Of a DNA stretch of 64,000 bases, positions 1-10,808 are shown piece after piece (position 1 is the first letter of the stretch; each line of letters begins with the position of its first letter). The position numbers and the translations under genes were made by a program. A model generated the notes under the pieces. The model was not told where the DNA came from, did no database searches, and saw only the letters and a program-made list of their open reading frames with translations. Source of the DNA: Chlorocebus sabaeus (Eukaryota; Chordata; Mammalia; Primates; Cercopithecidae); the NCBI RefSeq assembly GCF_047675955.1, contig NC_132918.1, forward strand, positions 86,319,139 to 86,383,138, given 5' to 3'.

Positions 1-224
1 CAGGTCACAAGGTCAGGAGATCGAGACCACCATGGCTAACACAGTGAAACTCCACCTCTACAAAAAATACAAAAAATTAGCCAGGCATGGTAGCGGGCAC
101 CTGTAGTCCTAGCTACTTGGGAGGCTAAGGCAGGAGAATGGTGTGAACCCAGGAGGTGGAGGTTGCAATGAGCTGAGATTGTACCACTGTACTCCAGCCT
201 GGGCAACAGAGCAAGATTCCATCT

Positions 225-263
<39 letters not shown>
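1..263 (+). mobile_element. Alu (AluY-like), left end cut by window
   Basis: Starts inside the left monomer (GGTCAGGAGATCGAGACCA) and runs through the right monomer to a pure run of 38 A at 226-263. GGAGATCGAGACC with GGCTAACAC points to the Y subfamily. It lies in the intron before the missing last UTS2B exon. Confidence 0.92.
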
Positions 264-266
<3 letters not shown>

Positions 267-420
267 GCTCTTTGTTGGGGAAGAGGAAAGATGAAAGAAA
301 GAAAAAAGGAGAAAAAATGGACAAAAGAAAGGAAGAGAGAAAAAGGAGGAAATGGAAACAAAGGAAGAAAAAAACAAAAAAGAGAGAAGAAAAAAAAGGG
401 AACATTCATTTAGGGGCTGA
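264..420 (+). repeat. Purine-rich (GA)-type low-complexity tract
   Basis: Bases about 283-400 are nearly all A and G on the plus strand, with many AAGAAAG and GGAGAAA words, directly after the Alu tail. It is probably a diverged extension of the A tail or an adjacent purine tract. The long open frames read across it are low-complexity Lys/Glu/Arg or Phe/Ser artefacts. Confidence 0.8.
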
Positions 421-1039
421 CTAGGAAAGGTATATAACTCAACAAAAGATCAGAAAGAAATAGGTTTTGGGCAAAAGGAAGTCACCTCTAGCTGTTAATG
501 GGGAACCTGTAGATATAGCCTGTGTACTTGGACTTTATTTTGTGTCACCTATAATGAGCAGGTCTTTTCAAGGAGCTACAAATTATTATGTCAATGCTTG
601 GATTTCCTGAATTTTTTTGTCTTTTCTAGTTGGAAGGAAAAAGTATTTTGAGGCCCTAAGATTTCTATCTAGAATTCTACTTATTTTAATTTTTAACAAG
701 GTTATGAATTGCCTTAAGCCTTGAAGAACTAACTACAAAAGTAGGGTTCAGCCTGAACCACTGTTTATCTTCATGTTGGTGCTACTCAGAAGAGAATGAT
801 GAGAATAATTCTGTCTCCCAAACGGCCATACGGTTTGCAGAATAATGGAATTGCACAGAGAAAATGGTGTTGCTAGGGGCCCCCATCAAGAGGGAAGCAC
901 TTCAGGCTCTTCAAACCAGCTGCTTCAAGCCAAACAGCTCTGCTTTTACATGTTTCATTTGCTGGAAAAACACAACATTTGGGGGAGAAAAGATTCCCAC
1001 TGTTTAAAAACAGTAACTTCAAAAAACATCCATCTAATT

Positions 1040-1150
1040 ATAGCCTCCCATTTTACAGATGAGGAGATTTCAGTCTAGAGAATTTGTTTGCCCCAGTTTT
1101 CATAGTTTGGTCATTGCAAAGCTAAAATTAGAATCCAGATTTCTTGACAT
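1040..1150 (+). mobile_element. MIR SINE fragment
   Basis: Contains the MIR core words CCCATTTTACAGATGAGGAG, then a decayed TTTGCCC...CAGTTTTC...CATTGCAAAGCTA stretch and AGAATCCAGATTTC, in the order of the MIR consensus. It is an ancient tRNA-derived SINE within a UTS2B intron. The flanking 421-1039 and 1151-1365 hold nothing I recognise. Confidence 0.75.
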
Positions 1151-1365
1151 TATATAGAAAGATCACTTCAGCCATAGTTTTGTTTTGTTTTGTGTTAGTA
1201 TAATTTGATTTTTCTTTTCCTGTAAAATAGCTTCACCCTTTGTTTAGCAGGAATAGAAGTTTTACATTGTAGTATTAATAATTTCTTTTAAAAAACATTG
1301 TGCCAAGAAGAAATTTCCTTATAATTGTTATTAAAATTGATCATTTAAGTATTTCACATTCTCAC

Positions 1366-1403
1366 CTGGTTAAGTTCTTCCAGTTTGTGAGGCAATGCTA
1401 GAT
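1366..1403 (-). CDS. UTS2B: UTS2B coding exon (residues 68-80)
   Basis: This 38-base exon completes the split Asp codon (G|AT) and continues LALPHKLEELNQ, ending on a whole codon. The acceptor (minus strand) is TTGCAG|ATC and the donor is CAG|GTGAGA. It matches the propeptide segment I recall for human UTS2B, with His in place of Asn at residue 73. This is spacer peptide between the signal sequence and the processed C-terminal hormone. The phase matches the upstream exon at 2625-2723. The next exon, which carries the hormone, is not in the window. Confidence 0.87.
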
Positions 1404-2624
1404 CTGCAAGACACATTTGTCATATGAAAAAACGTATATCGCAAGTGATATTTAATTTGCTTCAGTACACGCGTTTAGGATCTTATGTAGAAAGCACAGG
1501 TCTTTTTCGTATGATTTGACATGATCCACCCATTCCTAATACAAAATCTCCAGTATATTTTTTCAATGCCCATAGTATTGAAATGCAATCAGTTACGACA
1601 TCTGAAATATCTAACTTTCAACAATAAGTACAAAGTTTTTCTAAAGTAGACCATAGTTCTAACATGACCGATGATTTAGAAATAAACCATTTTTGCTGGC
1701 ATGTGGAAATTCTCATAAAACATTAAATGGGAAGAAGAAAAGCAGGCCATGTATCCTATGCATAATTCAGTCAAGAAGAAAATTCTCCAAAATACTAATG
1801 CTAACTTGCTCCAGGTCTTAAAATTTGGGTACAAATTTTTTGTTTTTATAAATTTCACTTATTTTTCAATAGGAATCTATTACTTTTAGTTTAAAAGCCC
1901 TGAATTTTAAAAGTATTTATTAAGTTATTCTTTTAACTGGCATTTTGTTGTATGAATACAGACATTTTTAGACTACTTCAGATGTTGTATGGGAGAGTAG
2001 CACAGTATCATTTGGTCACATTTTCTCTTAGGCTAGACTTGCTAAATTTCTGACAAAATCTCAGTCATTTCTTGGAAGACGATCTGATGGATATTTGTAA
2101 GTCAGATTATTCTGTTCTTCAAATAAAAATAATCTCAATTGGTGTAGCCTAAATTTTTCATTCATCATCTGTACTCTAATCATTTCCTAAAATTGAAAGA
2201 TTTTTGATTAAAATAATGCTAAATTAACTACAAAAAAGCTGCAGTTAATTTGTGAAATTTCTAGAAGAAACCTATAAATATAACATTTTTGAAACATTTA
2301 TAAAAGAAAATACTGGTAGTACTAGTGGAGAATTGCACAGATGAGAAGAAAACATGAATAAAGGTAACCATTTTTTTTTACTATATGGTTACCAATCCCA
2401 TTAGGACCCTCGAATTGACCAAAATAGGCTTTTAATATTTGTTAATAACTCCATGGATTTAACATAAATATAACACAAAAAAAATCACTTAAATCTTTAG
2501 TGTAACATACAAAGGAGTAATTATTTCATTTAATATCAATTAACATTTAGAAACAGCAAGTCTCAAGACAAAATAGATTCTGTTATTTTTTAATAAATAG
2601 AGCTTGACTTTATCCTTAACTCAC
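1404..2624 (-). other. UTS2B: UTS2B intron, no other feature seen
   Basis: AT-rich intron sequence between the 38-base and 99-base exons. I recognise no Alu, L1, LTR or conserved exon here. The short minus-strand frame at 1676-1858 has no family resemblance. Confidence 0.7.
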
Positions 2625-2723
2625 CAGTGTTGAAAGGTCTTTGGAAATCAAAATTTTTATTCAGTAGAGCCAGCAACAGTTCCTCACGATTTGGATAATT
2701 TTTATCTGAAAGTATTTCATTTC
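2625..2723 (-). CDS. UTS2B: UTS2B coding exon (residues 35-68)
   Basis: This 99-base exon begins with the last two bases of a Gly codon and ends with the first base of an Asp codon, so it is symmetric and in phase with both neighbours. The acceptor is ATTACAG|GAA and the donor is ACACTG|GTGAGT on the minus strand. It encodes NEILSDKNYPNREELL, then LALLNKNFDFQRPFNT, which matches the human propeptide apart from about four substitutions near its start (L39, S40, N43, P45 here). The NREELLLALLNKNFDFQRPFN block is unchanged from what I recall of human. Function is as for the precursor: spacer peptide removed during prohormone processing in secretory granules. Confidence 0.92.
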
Positions 2724-5700
2724 CTGTAATGATCAAAAACCACCATTTTCAATCTGAGTCACCGAAAATATTTCTAATTAAATTGGTCTTACAGGCAACT
2801 ATCAATTTGTATATTTAACAACAAAAGAAATGTAGAGAGAGTGTATAATCCAAAGGGATGGGTCATTAAAAAAAGGATTGAATATATATTGAATGAATAT
2901 GGACAAAGAGAGACAGACACAGAAAGAGAGAGAATATATGCATATACCTGGAGGGTTGCAGTTTTTCCTGTGATTACTTCTGAGTAGGAGAATTGGAGGT
3001 GAATTTTACTTTCTTCTTTTTAATCTCTGTTTCTAGAATGTTCTACTATTTTATTTAACATAAGTATAAACTAAAAATAGTTTTCAAAAGAAAAAAATAA
3101 CATTTTATTTTGTGATTTTATTTGATATACACATTTATGTATAAGCCAGTTCATGTTCCATGAATTTCCTTTAAAACATCCAAGGAATATTGTGGCAGAG
3201 CTAGGATGGTGTCAACCTCTTCTGAATTGACATGTTTTCATCTTTGTCAATTTACCTCACAGTCGTTCATTCCTCAGCTGCCTAAATGTCTCAGTACTAT
3301 AATTATCTTCATTCTGGAGTAGAAATTGAGACAAGAGACTTCTAGCAAGCTATAAAACATGAAGATTCAAAAAATATCCATTGACAAATAATTCAATTGA
3401 AATAATAATTAGTATATTACAATGAACTTTAGTGAAATGGCCTGAAAAATCAAACCTTTATCACATAATTTCTGTAAGATCGTTTTTTCTTCTCGCTGCC
3501 TTCTTGTACTGTTAGAGTGTGAGTAGAATCAATATTAATAAGATTTAAGTTTAGGAGTGGTTTCAGCTAGAGAAACGACTTATAAGTTGATTAGACTATT
3601 TCTTAAAATCACCTGTCTTTCCTGTCTCTACAAAATGTTAGTTGATAAATTCAAACAGTTAAATGGCTAATTAAAAAGAAGGAAATGAATAATTTGGGGT
3701 AGGTGACAGAATCACAATTTTCTACATTAACCAAAGACACTTAATTGTTGCTCAATTCTTCAATTTTCTTTGCTTCATAAACATAAAAATTATCGGTGAA
3801 ATTTTCTTTTGAGTATTTAAAATACCAATAGATTATCAAATTTTGCTCAGCATCAATTTTACAAAGACTCTCAGAGATAGTTCAGTTTAAAAGAAAGACA
3901 TTATTATGAAATAATGTAATTTTTATTTTAATCGTTCATTAAAAATGTTAAATTGTAATCTTTAAAATGTTTTCATTGAAAAAAAGACAGGATATTTCAG
4001 AGCCAGATAATAATAATTACTTGTTTCAGAAAGACAACTATGATAAGAGAAACAGATTCATTACCTTCAATTTAGAAAATGTATGTGACTAAGGGTAATC
4101 TAACTAGAAGAGTATGGATCTAAAGCTTTTTTCCCCTTAATTCACAGTCCATTCCTCTGCATAGTTAAGTGAAACATTTTTCAAAAAACAAAACTGATAG
4201 ATTTGCCTTTCTTTATTAGTTTTGCTTCCAATAATTATACCTCTATAACTCTTTGTGTTCAGAAAATTCCTCATCACTCTCTCTTAAGAAAAAACACCTC
4301 TTTTATGGGAGTCTCTGAAGAAAAACTTTTCTCAAGGAATTTTAAAAAGTTGATTTCTGAAGTTAAGATACTGGCTAAAAAAAAAAAAGCAACAGAAAAT
4401 GAGTCTTTTGTTTTTCATTTTCATACTTAGTTTTAAAACAGATTTAAAACAAAAAATTATGTTCCTAATGTTTCTATCTTTGAACAGAGTTAATATTAAT
4501 AAAGGAAATATTTGAATATAAAATATCTGAGTGTAGACATACATTTGACACAAAAGATGGCAAAGCTGTTCCAACATGAGAGAGTGTTTTTGCAAATATT
4601 ACACAGAAAATGGTGATTCATTACTACTCAAGATACTGAATCTTAAAAAATTTAGTTGTCTCTTTGCTTTCCATTTATGTGGGAGGGTTTTTACTGCATA
4701 GAGACAAGAAATTTTACCAGAAAGAAATCTGGAAACTCCCAAAACGATTATATTCCCAAAAATAAATTTCCCATAATCTTCGTGGTCGTGATACTCTTTC
4801 TTCCTCCTTTGTGTTCGGCAGTTTGCCCGATTTCAGGCTCATTCCCTCAGGCACACTTTTATATGGTCCCTACCAGATGTAAGCTGGGAGGATTGTGCCA
4901 TTTGTCTTGGAGAGTTCTAACACACAGAAAAAAGCTGATAACCCCAACTTTGTAGTCTGTGTCAGCAGATAAATGCTTATTTTAAAATTATATTAAAAGA
5001 CTAAAAGAAGTCAAATAGTGAATTTAAAAAATGTATACATGGAGAAGAGCTCACTCTAATCGTGGACTATTTAGATAGAAAATAAACTTATTAATAATTT
5101 AATCTTCCTTGTTTAGATATAGTAAAACTGAGATCAAAGAGGTCTCTGAGAGAAATAGTTCCACTGTGCTGCCAGTGATATATGCATATAAGTGTGTGGC
5201 ATTCTGAGGTCAGAGGTGTTATTTAACTTTTTAGAGGCAGATTTTTCTCTATTTCATATACACATGAAATTAGAAATTACAGTTACCTAATCCTAATTTT
5301 GCAAAGTCTTCAGCAAATAACCACATTTTTCCTGTCATGTTTACATTATGTTAGAAACATTGGAAATTTCATTATTTCCTAGAAAGAGCAATGGAGACCG
5401 ACCAAATGCAATGATTGTGGCTGGCCAAAGACAGAATGTGAGTGTCATGGATAAAATCCAGAATCTTTGATTCCCAGGCTTGTATTTAGGTCCCTGAGAC
5501 TACTTGTTTTTCAATGGGTAAAATCCTCATAAATAAATAATAAGGGATTATGCAATTTTATTTCCTCTGCCAACAGAACTACTCTACTTTTTATTGATTG
5601 AGGTAACAAGGTCTAGTAAAATGGAATTAGAATCAGAAATTGGAAACTTGATCTCTTTTCTCAATCTAATGTCATGTAAACGAAATTTATTACATTCTGT

Positions 5701-6638
5701 CTTAGCTCCCCTTAAGTAAGCTGAGAGTAAAAGGTTATCTCCCTCTTCCTGACAAGGAAGTCAGTTAGATGAGAGAAACAGCAAGAATTTCAGGCTGGAA
5801 AAGATATTAGAGAACATTACTTTAAGTCACTATTTTGGAAACATAAAGAAATGTATTAAAGTTTCAATGAGGCTAGGTTGTTTGCCTAATAAATCACCAC
5901 TAAATCTCGCTCTATGAATTCTCAGTTTAAGAGCTACCTTTTCTATAGAAGCACCAAAAATTTTAAATAAAAGTTATATACATTATAATATTAAGAGCAG
6001 AAACTTATTTTCACTAATTTTATCATGGTGTATATTTTCTAGCTGTCATAGATGGAATTATTTCATTTCACATAAGTATCCTAAGTATGTTGGAAATGTG
6101 ATAAAAAATGTGTAATGTAGGTGTTAGCATTGCCCTCCTGAAACTGCTGTGATTTCCCCCAATGCTTTATTTTCTGTAAATCTCTGCAAATACAAGTTTC
6201 TATTTTGGTGTATTTTTCTTTGTTGTACTCTCTTTTCAGAAAGAACTTACTAATAGTCTTGTAAGATGAAAATCTCCTTTTCCTTTCCCCAAGATAGAGT
6301 TTTGAAATATGAAGAATATAATACTATTGATACATTCCCAATCTTTGGTCATGGACTACAAATGAGAAACAAGCACCCCAATATTTAAAGTATAGTTGAA
6401 GTGAATTTAGTGCAATATTGGATAAAATTAATTTGGGTAAAATTAATCTACTTGAAAAGAACAGCATTGAAGATGACATTTAATTCTGACCAGCAACTAC
6501 TTAAGGGAGGTTTGGCTGTTAACTAATATTTATTTCTTACAACATTATTTCAACAATGGCAGAAAAATCAAAGTTGTTCAAGTAGAAATAGAAGAATTAT
6601 TTACCCGCCTGCAGGATTTTAAATTGATGTGCATGTAC
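2724..6638 (-). other. UTS2B: UTS2B intron 3.9 kb, repeat-poor
   Basis: No Alu, LTR or L1 copy is visible in this long AT-rich intron, unlike most of the window. There is a short purine-rich stretch near 2905-2935 (AGAGAGACAGACACAGAAAG). The open frames at 4203-4595 and 4656-4955 are unrecognised, lack splice context and are probably chance. Confidence 0.6.
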
Positions 6639-6741
6639 CTTGGGTAAAATATGGCCGTCTGCGCACAAATTGTAAAAAGATCAACACAGATGACAAAGTT
6701 AGGAGTCCAAAGCAAAGAGTGCTTGAGAGGATCTTGTTCAT
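6639..6741 (-). CDS. UTS2B: UTS2B first coding exon: start codon and signal peptide
   Basis: The ATG is at 6741-6739. The exon encodes 34 residues plus the first base of a Gly codon and ends at donor CAAG|GTACAT. The peptide starts MNKILSSTLCFGLLTL and ends FVRRRPYFTQ, a hydrophobic signal peptide for entry into the secretory pathway. It matches human UTS2B in frame and length, with several substitutions. The human -2/-1 residues before RPYL are His-Gly (recalled), but here they are Arg-Arg, which should weaken or move signal-peptidase cleavage. A likely 5'UTR acceptor, TTTCTTTGCTAG, ends at 6760, which would start the exon at 6759. In-frame sequence upstream of the ATG has a stop within a few codons. 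Confidence 0.9.
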
Positions 6742-6759
6742 GTTAAAAAATCTTCTGGA

Positions 6760-7266
6760 CTAGCAAAGAAAAGGACTTTCCAGGTTAAAATGGATATTTC
6801 TATGGCTTTGGAATTCAGTACAGCTTAGTTGCAAAAGGCAAATGTGCCTCGGTTACGAATGCTCTGGATGAAGGAAAAGGAAAGAAAGAAAAGAAACCAA
6901 TAAAATGCAATGCACCCCGTCCACATGATTCACTACTTGGAGAAGTGACAGGTTCGTTAGAGAGTCAATGGCAGGAAGAACCCAATCAATACATCTCATA
7001 CCCGCCCATTTCACTAGAAGCAGGCGTTTCTAGGCATGCCCACACATTCAAATAGATGCACAAGGATGAAGCAAAATCTCTTGAAATAAAAAACTGTTGG
7101 ATTTTCATAACTTATGGTTTAATTTCCTGATTCCAGGATTAATTAACCTCAAATCTTATTAATACTAAAGCTGAGAGCATAGAGGGCAGGTGAAAATGGG
7201 AGCAATATCTTTCATTTGACTACTTTTGAGCTAGGTGGTAGTCTTCCTGATAGTGATGTTATTTGC
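6760..7266. other. UTS2B 5' intron or flank, nothing recognised
   Basis: Unique-looking AT-rich DNA between the UTS2B first coding exon and the AluY. It would be intron if non-coding 5' exons lie further right. No repeat or exon is recognised. Confidence 0.5.
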
Positions 7267-7280
7267 AACTATCACTTTAT

Positions 7281-7588
7281 CCTTTTTTTTTTTTTTTTTT
7301 TTTTTTGAGACGGAGTCTGACTCTGTGGCCCAGGCTGGAGCGCAGTGACCAGATCTCAGCTCACTGCAAGCTCCGCCTCCCGGGTTTACGCCATTCTCCT
7401 GCCTCAGCCTCCCGAGTAGCTGGGACTACAGGCCCCCGCCACCTCGCCCGGCTAATTTTTTGTATTTTTTAGTAGAGACGGGGTTTCACCGTGTTAGCCA
7501 GGATGGTCTTGATCTCCTGACCTCGTGATCCGCCCGTCTCGGCCTCCCAAAGTGCTGGGATTACAGGCTTGAGCTACCGCGCCCGGCC
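7281..7588 (-). mobile_element. AluY, cercopithecoid-type (AluYR-like), full length
   Basis: Full-length reverse-oriented Alu with poly-T at the left and GCGCCCGGCC at the right end. It is flanked by a perfect 14-base target-site duplication, AACTATCACTTTAT, at 7267-7280 and 7589-7602. The variants CCACCTCGCCCGGC and CAGGCTTGAGC, and low divergence elsewhere, are what I associate with Old World monkey AluY subfamilies. It is the youngest-looking Alu here and the main taxonomic clue. Confidence 0.93.
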
Positions 7589-7602
7589 AACTATCACTTT
7601 AT

Positions 7603-9170
7603 TCTTAACCAACTGAATAAACTGGCGAAAACCTCAAATTTGAAATGAATCATAATGGGATCACATTACTGTCTCACTGTATTAGAAAAGGATGGGTTCA
7701 TTTTGCTGCAAGCAGCACTTTTAAAAATTAAGGCTGAATTTAATTAATTCGAAGCTGGCAAATGTCCCATCAGTTACTCTCTTTAATACTTGCTTTAATT
7801 TTGCTGGTTTTCCTTTTAAGTCAAAGTCTTTCGGTATATCTCCAATTTCAATTTTATGGCTCCAGGGATGCTATAGTATAATGACCTCTGGTCTTGGCAT
7901 TTACTTGTCCCAAAAGACTTGGGATGTATCCACTCTAAACTTGACTCCGTTCCAGTGCATACACTGCAGCACATGATGGCGTTAACTAAGGAGAATGACT
8001 AATCTTTGTACTAACTGCTTGCTTAGTAAAGTTTCTGAATGAAATCTACATTACTTCATTTGATATTTAGGCTTGTTTCTCCTTTACAGATTCCTTTTTC
8101 ACTATATATTTTTGTGTACCAGCCACATTAGACTACTAATGCATGAACATATCCTGCACTTTCTGCACTTCAGAGCGTTGCTGACATGGCTGCCTAGAAT
8201 CCTTTATTCCACAACTGGCCATTTTACCTACTGATTTCTGAAGATACCGATCAAATGCCATCAGAACTGTTTAGCCTTTTGGATCTTTTTTCTGCTTTGT
8301 GTCATAACTTTTTTTTTCTCCTTTGGACTGCCACAACATTTTGTTTGTATATCTACTATAGTTCAAAACTCATTTCTCCTTTCATTAGTTATGTATTTGT
8401 GTGTCTGCCTCCACTATCAAATTGTAAATACTCTGAGAGCACTTACAGTCATAGTCATTTCTGTTCCTATGTGCAAGTACCATAGTGGTTTGTGGAAAAA
8501 TGAGTGGAAACATGTTTGATGTGTGACTAAGTAATAACCAAAATTTCTAGTAATTGAAAGACAAAAATATAACTCCCTTAAACTTTACATCCAGTTATAA
8601 AGCTAAATAAGCTGAAATAATAATTGCAACACTTTGTGTCTTACTTTCTTAAGTAAGAATTCAACCATGAACAATGATGAACACAGATCCTAAAAGCTTA
8701 TTCTTCCATAGCGTTTCAAAACCTCTGTCGTTCAAATATACCTTGATGATATCTGTCCTTATTTATTTAATAAGTTATTTAAATTAACTTTCTAAACTCT
8801 ATTTTAAAACATTATATCAAGTTGGAAAATAGGAAGTCAATGTCATGTGATAGAGAGAGAATATATACATATGACAAAAAATTGTACAATTACAAGTCAT
8901 ATACATAAAAAATAAGATAAAATAATAAATCTAATCTATAATTCAAAATAAAAACCTGAAAATAGGTTTTGCAATGAAATTGGAAATTTAGATATGCACT
9001 GTATTAAAGACATATTCAACTTTTATTGCCTTAATTTAAAAAATTAAGTATAAATAAGATTATTCCACTTTTTAAAAAGCATTGATGTAAACTGCATGAG
9101 GAAATCCAATTCTCATGGGTAAGAAGTTTTCTTGAAAGTGGAAAAATAATTTAACTGTCTTTTGATAAGG
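7603..9170. other. Intergenic or intronic DNA with no recognised feature
   Basis: AT-rich, no clear repeat family by eye, and no open frame with family resemblance (the 76-residue frame at 8255-8485 is Ser/Leu-rich and unsupported). Confidence 0.5.
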
Positions 9171-9191
9171 TTGAATACTGATTATTCATTT

Positions 9192-9507
9192 CTTTTCCTT
9201 CCTTCTCTCTTTCTTTCTTTTTTCTTTTTTTTTTTAAGATAGAGTCTCTCTGTCACTCAGGCTGGAGTGCAGTGGCGTGATCTTGGTTCACTGCAACCTC
9301 CACCTCCCAGGTCCAATTGATTCCCCTGCCTCAGCCTCTTGAGTAGCTGGGATTACATACCACCACCCCTGGTTAATTTTTGTGTTTTTAGTAGAGATAG
9401 GGTTTCACCATGTTGGTCAGGCTGGTCTCAAACTCCTGACCTCGTGACCTGCCCACCTCAGCCTCCCAAAGAGCTGCGATTACAGGTTTAAACCACTGCA
9501 CCTGGCC
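9192..9507 (-). mobile_element. Alu (AluS-like), reverse, preceded by pyrimidine tract
   Basis: A CT-rich tract (9192-9237, the complement of a mutated A tail) is followed by a reverse Alu ending CACCTGGCC at 9507. The left target-site copy is TGATTATTCATT at 9179-9190. The expected direct copy on the right is missing; instead its reverse complement occurs at 9512-9523. Confidence 0.9.
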
Positions 9508-9523
9508 CCATAATGAATAATCA

Positions 9524-9600
9524 GGGCCGGAAACAGTGGCTCACACTAATCCCAACTCTTTGGGAGGCTGAGGTGGGCAGATCACGAGGTCAGGAGTTCG
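9524..9600 (+). mobile_element. Inverted Alu head fragment, 77 bp, no A tail
   Basis: This is a plus-oriented Alu 5' end (GGCCGGAAACAGTGGCTCAC ... TCACGAGGTCAGGAGTTCG) that stops abruptly with no tail. It shares the non-consensus CTCTTTGGGAGGC with the neighbouring reverse Alu (consensus is CACTTTGGGAGGC). It looks like an inverted partial copy of that element, not a separate insertion. Confidence 0.8.
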
Positions 9601-10502
9601 TATTTATAATTTTGTTTCACATCTTTTTTCCACAAAGTCTTGTTTTAAGAAATCTGATATAATTTCCAAAATATTTTTCTGCCATATTTTAGGTAATATT
9701 GGCAAAGTGATGAAAACTAAGTCCCTAGCTGTCCTTCTGAAATGAAGGAGATATAAAGACTTTCCCAGACATGCAAAAGCTGAAGGAATTCATCACCACC
9801 AAACCAGTCTTACAAGAAATGCTAAAGGGAGCTCTTTGTGCTGAAAGAACTGAGTGCTAATTAGTAACATGAAAGCAGGAATGTATAAAACTCACTGGTA
9901 GAAGTAAGTACACAGTCAACTGCAGACACTCTAATATTGTCATGGTGGTATATAAATCACTGATATCTTTAGTACAAAAGTTAAAAGACAACACTGTTAA
10001 AAATAGTGCTTTAGATGTATAAGCTACAATAATTTGCTAAGGAATACACAATATAAAGTGATGTAAATTATGACATCAAAAACAAAACGTGAGTAGGAAA
10101 AGTAAAAGTGTAGAGTTCTTTTACATGGTCAATATTAAGTTGCTATCTGCTTAGGATAGTATGTTATAATAAGATGCTTTATTTTAGCTTCATGGTAAGC
10201 ACAAAGCAAAAACCTATAGTAGATATCAAAAGACAGAAAAATATGGAATCAAAGCATACCACTAGAGATAAATTTTAATCACAAACGAAGACAACAAGAG
10301 AAGAAGAAGCAAGAAAGGATATACAAAACAATCAAAAAACAATTAACAAAATAGTAGTAGTAATTTTTTACCTATAATTACCTTGAATATAAGTGTATTA
10401 AATTCTCCAATCAAAAGACATACATTAATAAAGACCATACCCAACTATATGCTGTCTACAATAGACTCATTTCACTTTTAAAAATATATATAAGTTGAAA
10501 GT

Positions 10503-10808
10503 GGGCCAGGCTTGGTGGCTCAAGCCTGTAATCTCAGCACTTTGGTAGGCCGAGGTAAGTGGATCACAAGGACAGGAGATCGAGACCATCCTGGCCAACA
10601 TGGTGAAACCCTGTCTCTACTAAAAATACAAAAATTAGCTGGGCGTAGTGGTGCATGCCTGTAGTCCCAGTTACTTGGGAAGCTGAGGCAGGGGAATCGA
10701 TTAAACCCAGGAGGCAGAGATTGCAGTGAACCAAACCCATGCCACTGCACTCCAGCCTGATGACAGAGAGACTCCATCTAAAAAAAAGAAAGAAAAGAGA
10801 AAAAAAAG
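10503..10808 (+). mobile_element. Alu inserted in L1
   Basis: Sense Alu, GGGCCAGGCTTGGTGGCTCA to a mixed A/G tail (AAAAAAAGAAAGAAAAGAG). GGAGATCGAGACCATCC suggests Y or a late S subfamily. The L1 resumes directly after the tail, so the Alu is younger than the L1. Confidence 0.92.

Larger units (their letters stand above)
1..6759 (-). other. UTS2B: UTS2B gene body, 5'-proximal coding part (3' end outside window)
   Basis: Three exons on the minus strand join in phase into the N-terminal 80 residues of the urotensin-2B (urotensin II-related peptide) precursor, a secreted prohormone. Its C-terminal cyclic peptide activates the G-protein-coupled receptor UTS2R. The coding exons are 6741-6639, 2723-2625 and 1403-1366, separated by introns of 3915 and 1221 bases. 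No sequence fitting the C-terminal exon with the CFWKYC peptide was found in bases 1-1365, so that exon must lie to the left. Non-coding 5' exons are expected to the right but could not be recognised. In human, the UTS2B 5' end reaches the CCDC50 promoter region (recalled knowledge). Confidence 0.85.

Noticed and set aside
1..1365. Possible UTS2B last exon with the CFWKYC hormone
   Set aside because: Searched the minus strand for the Cys-Phe-Trp-Lys-Tyr-Cys codon pattern and the preceding propeptide; not present, so the exon lies outside.
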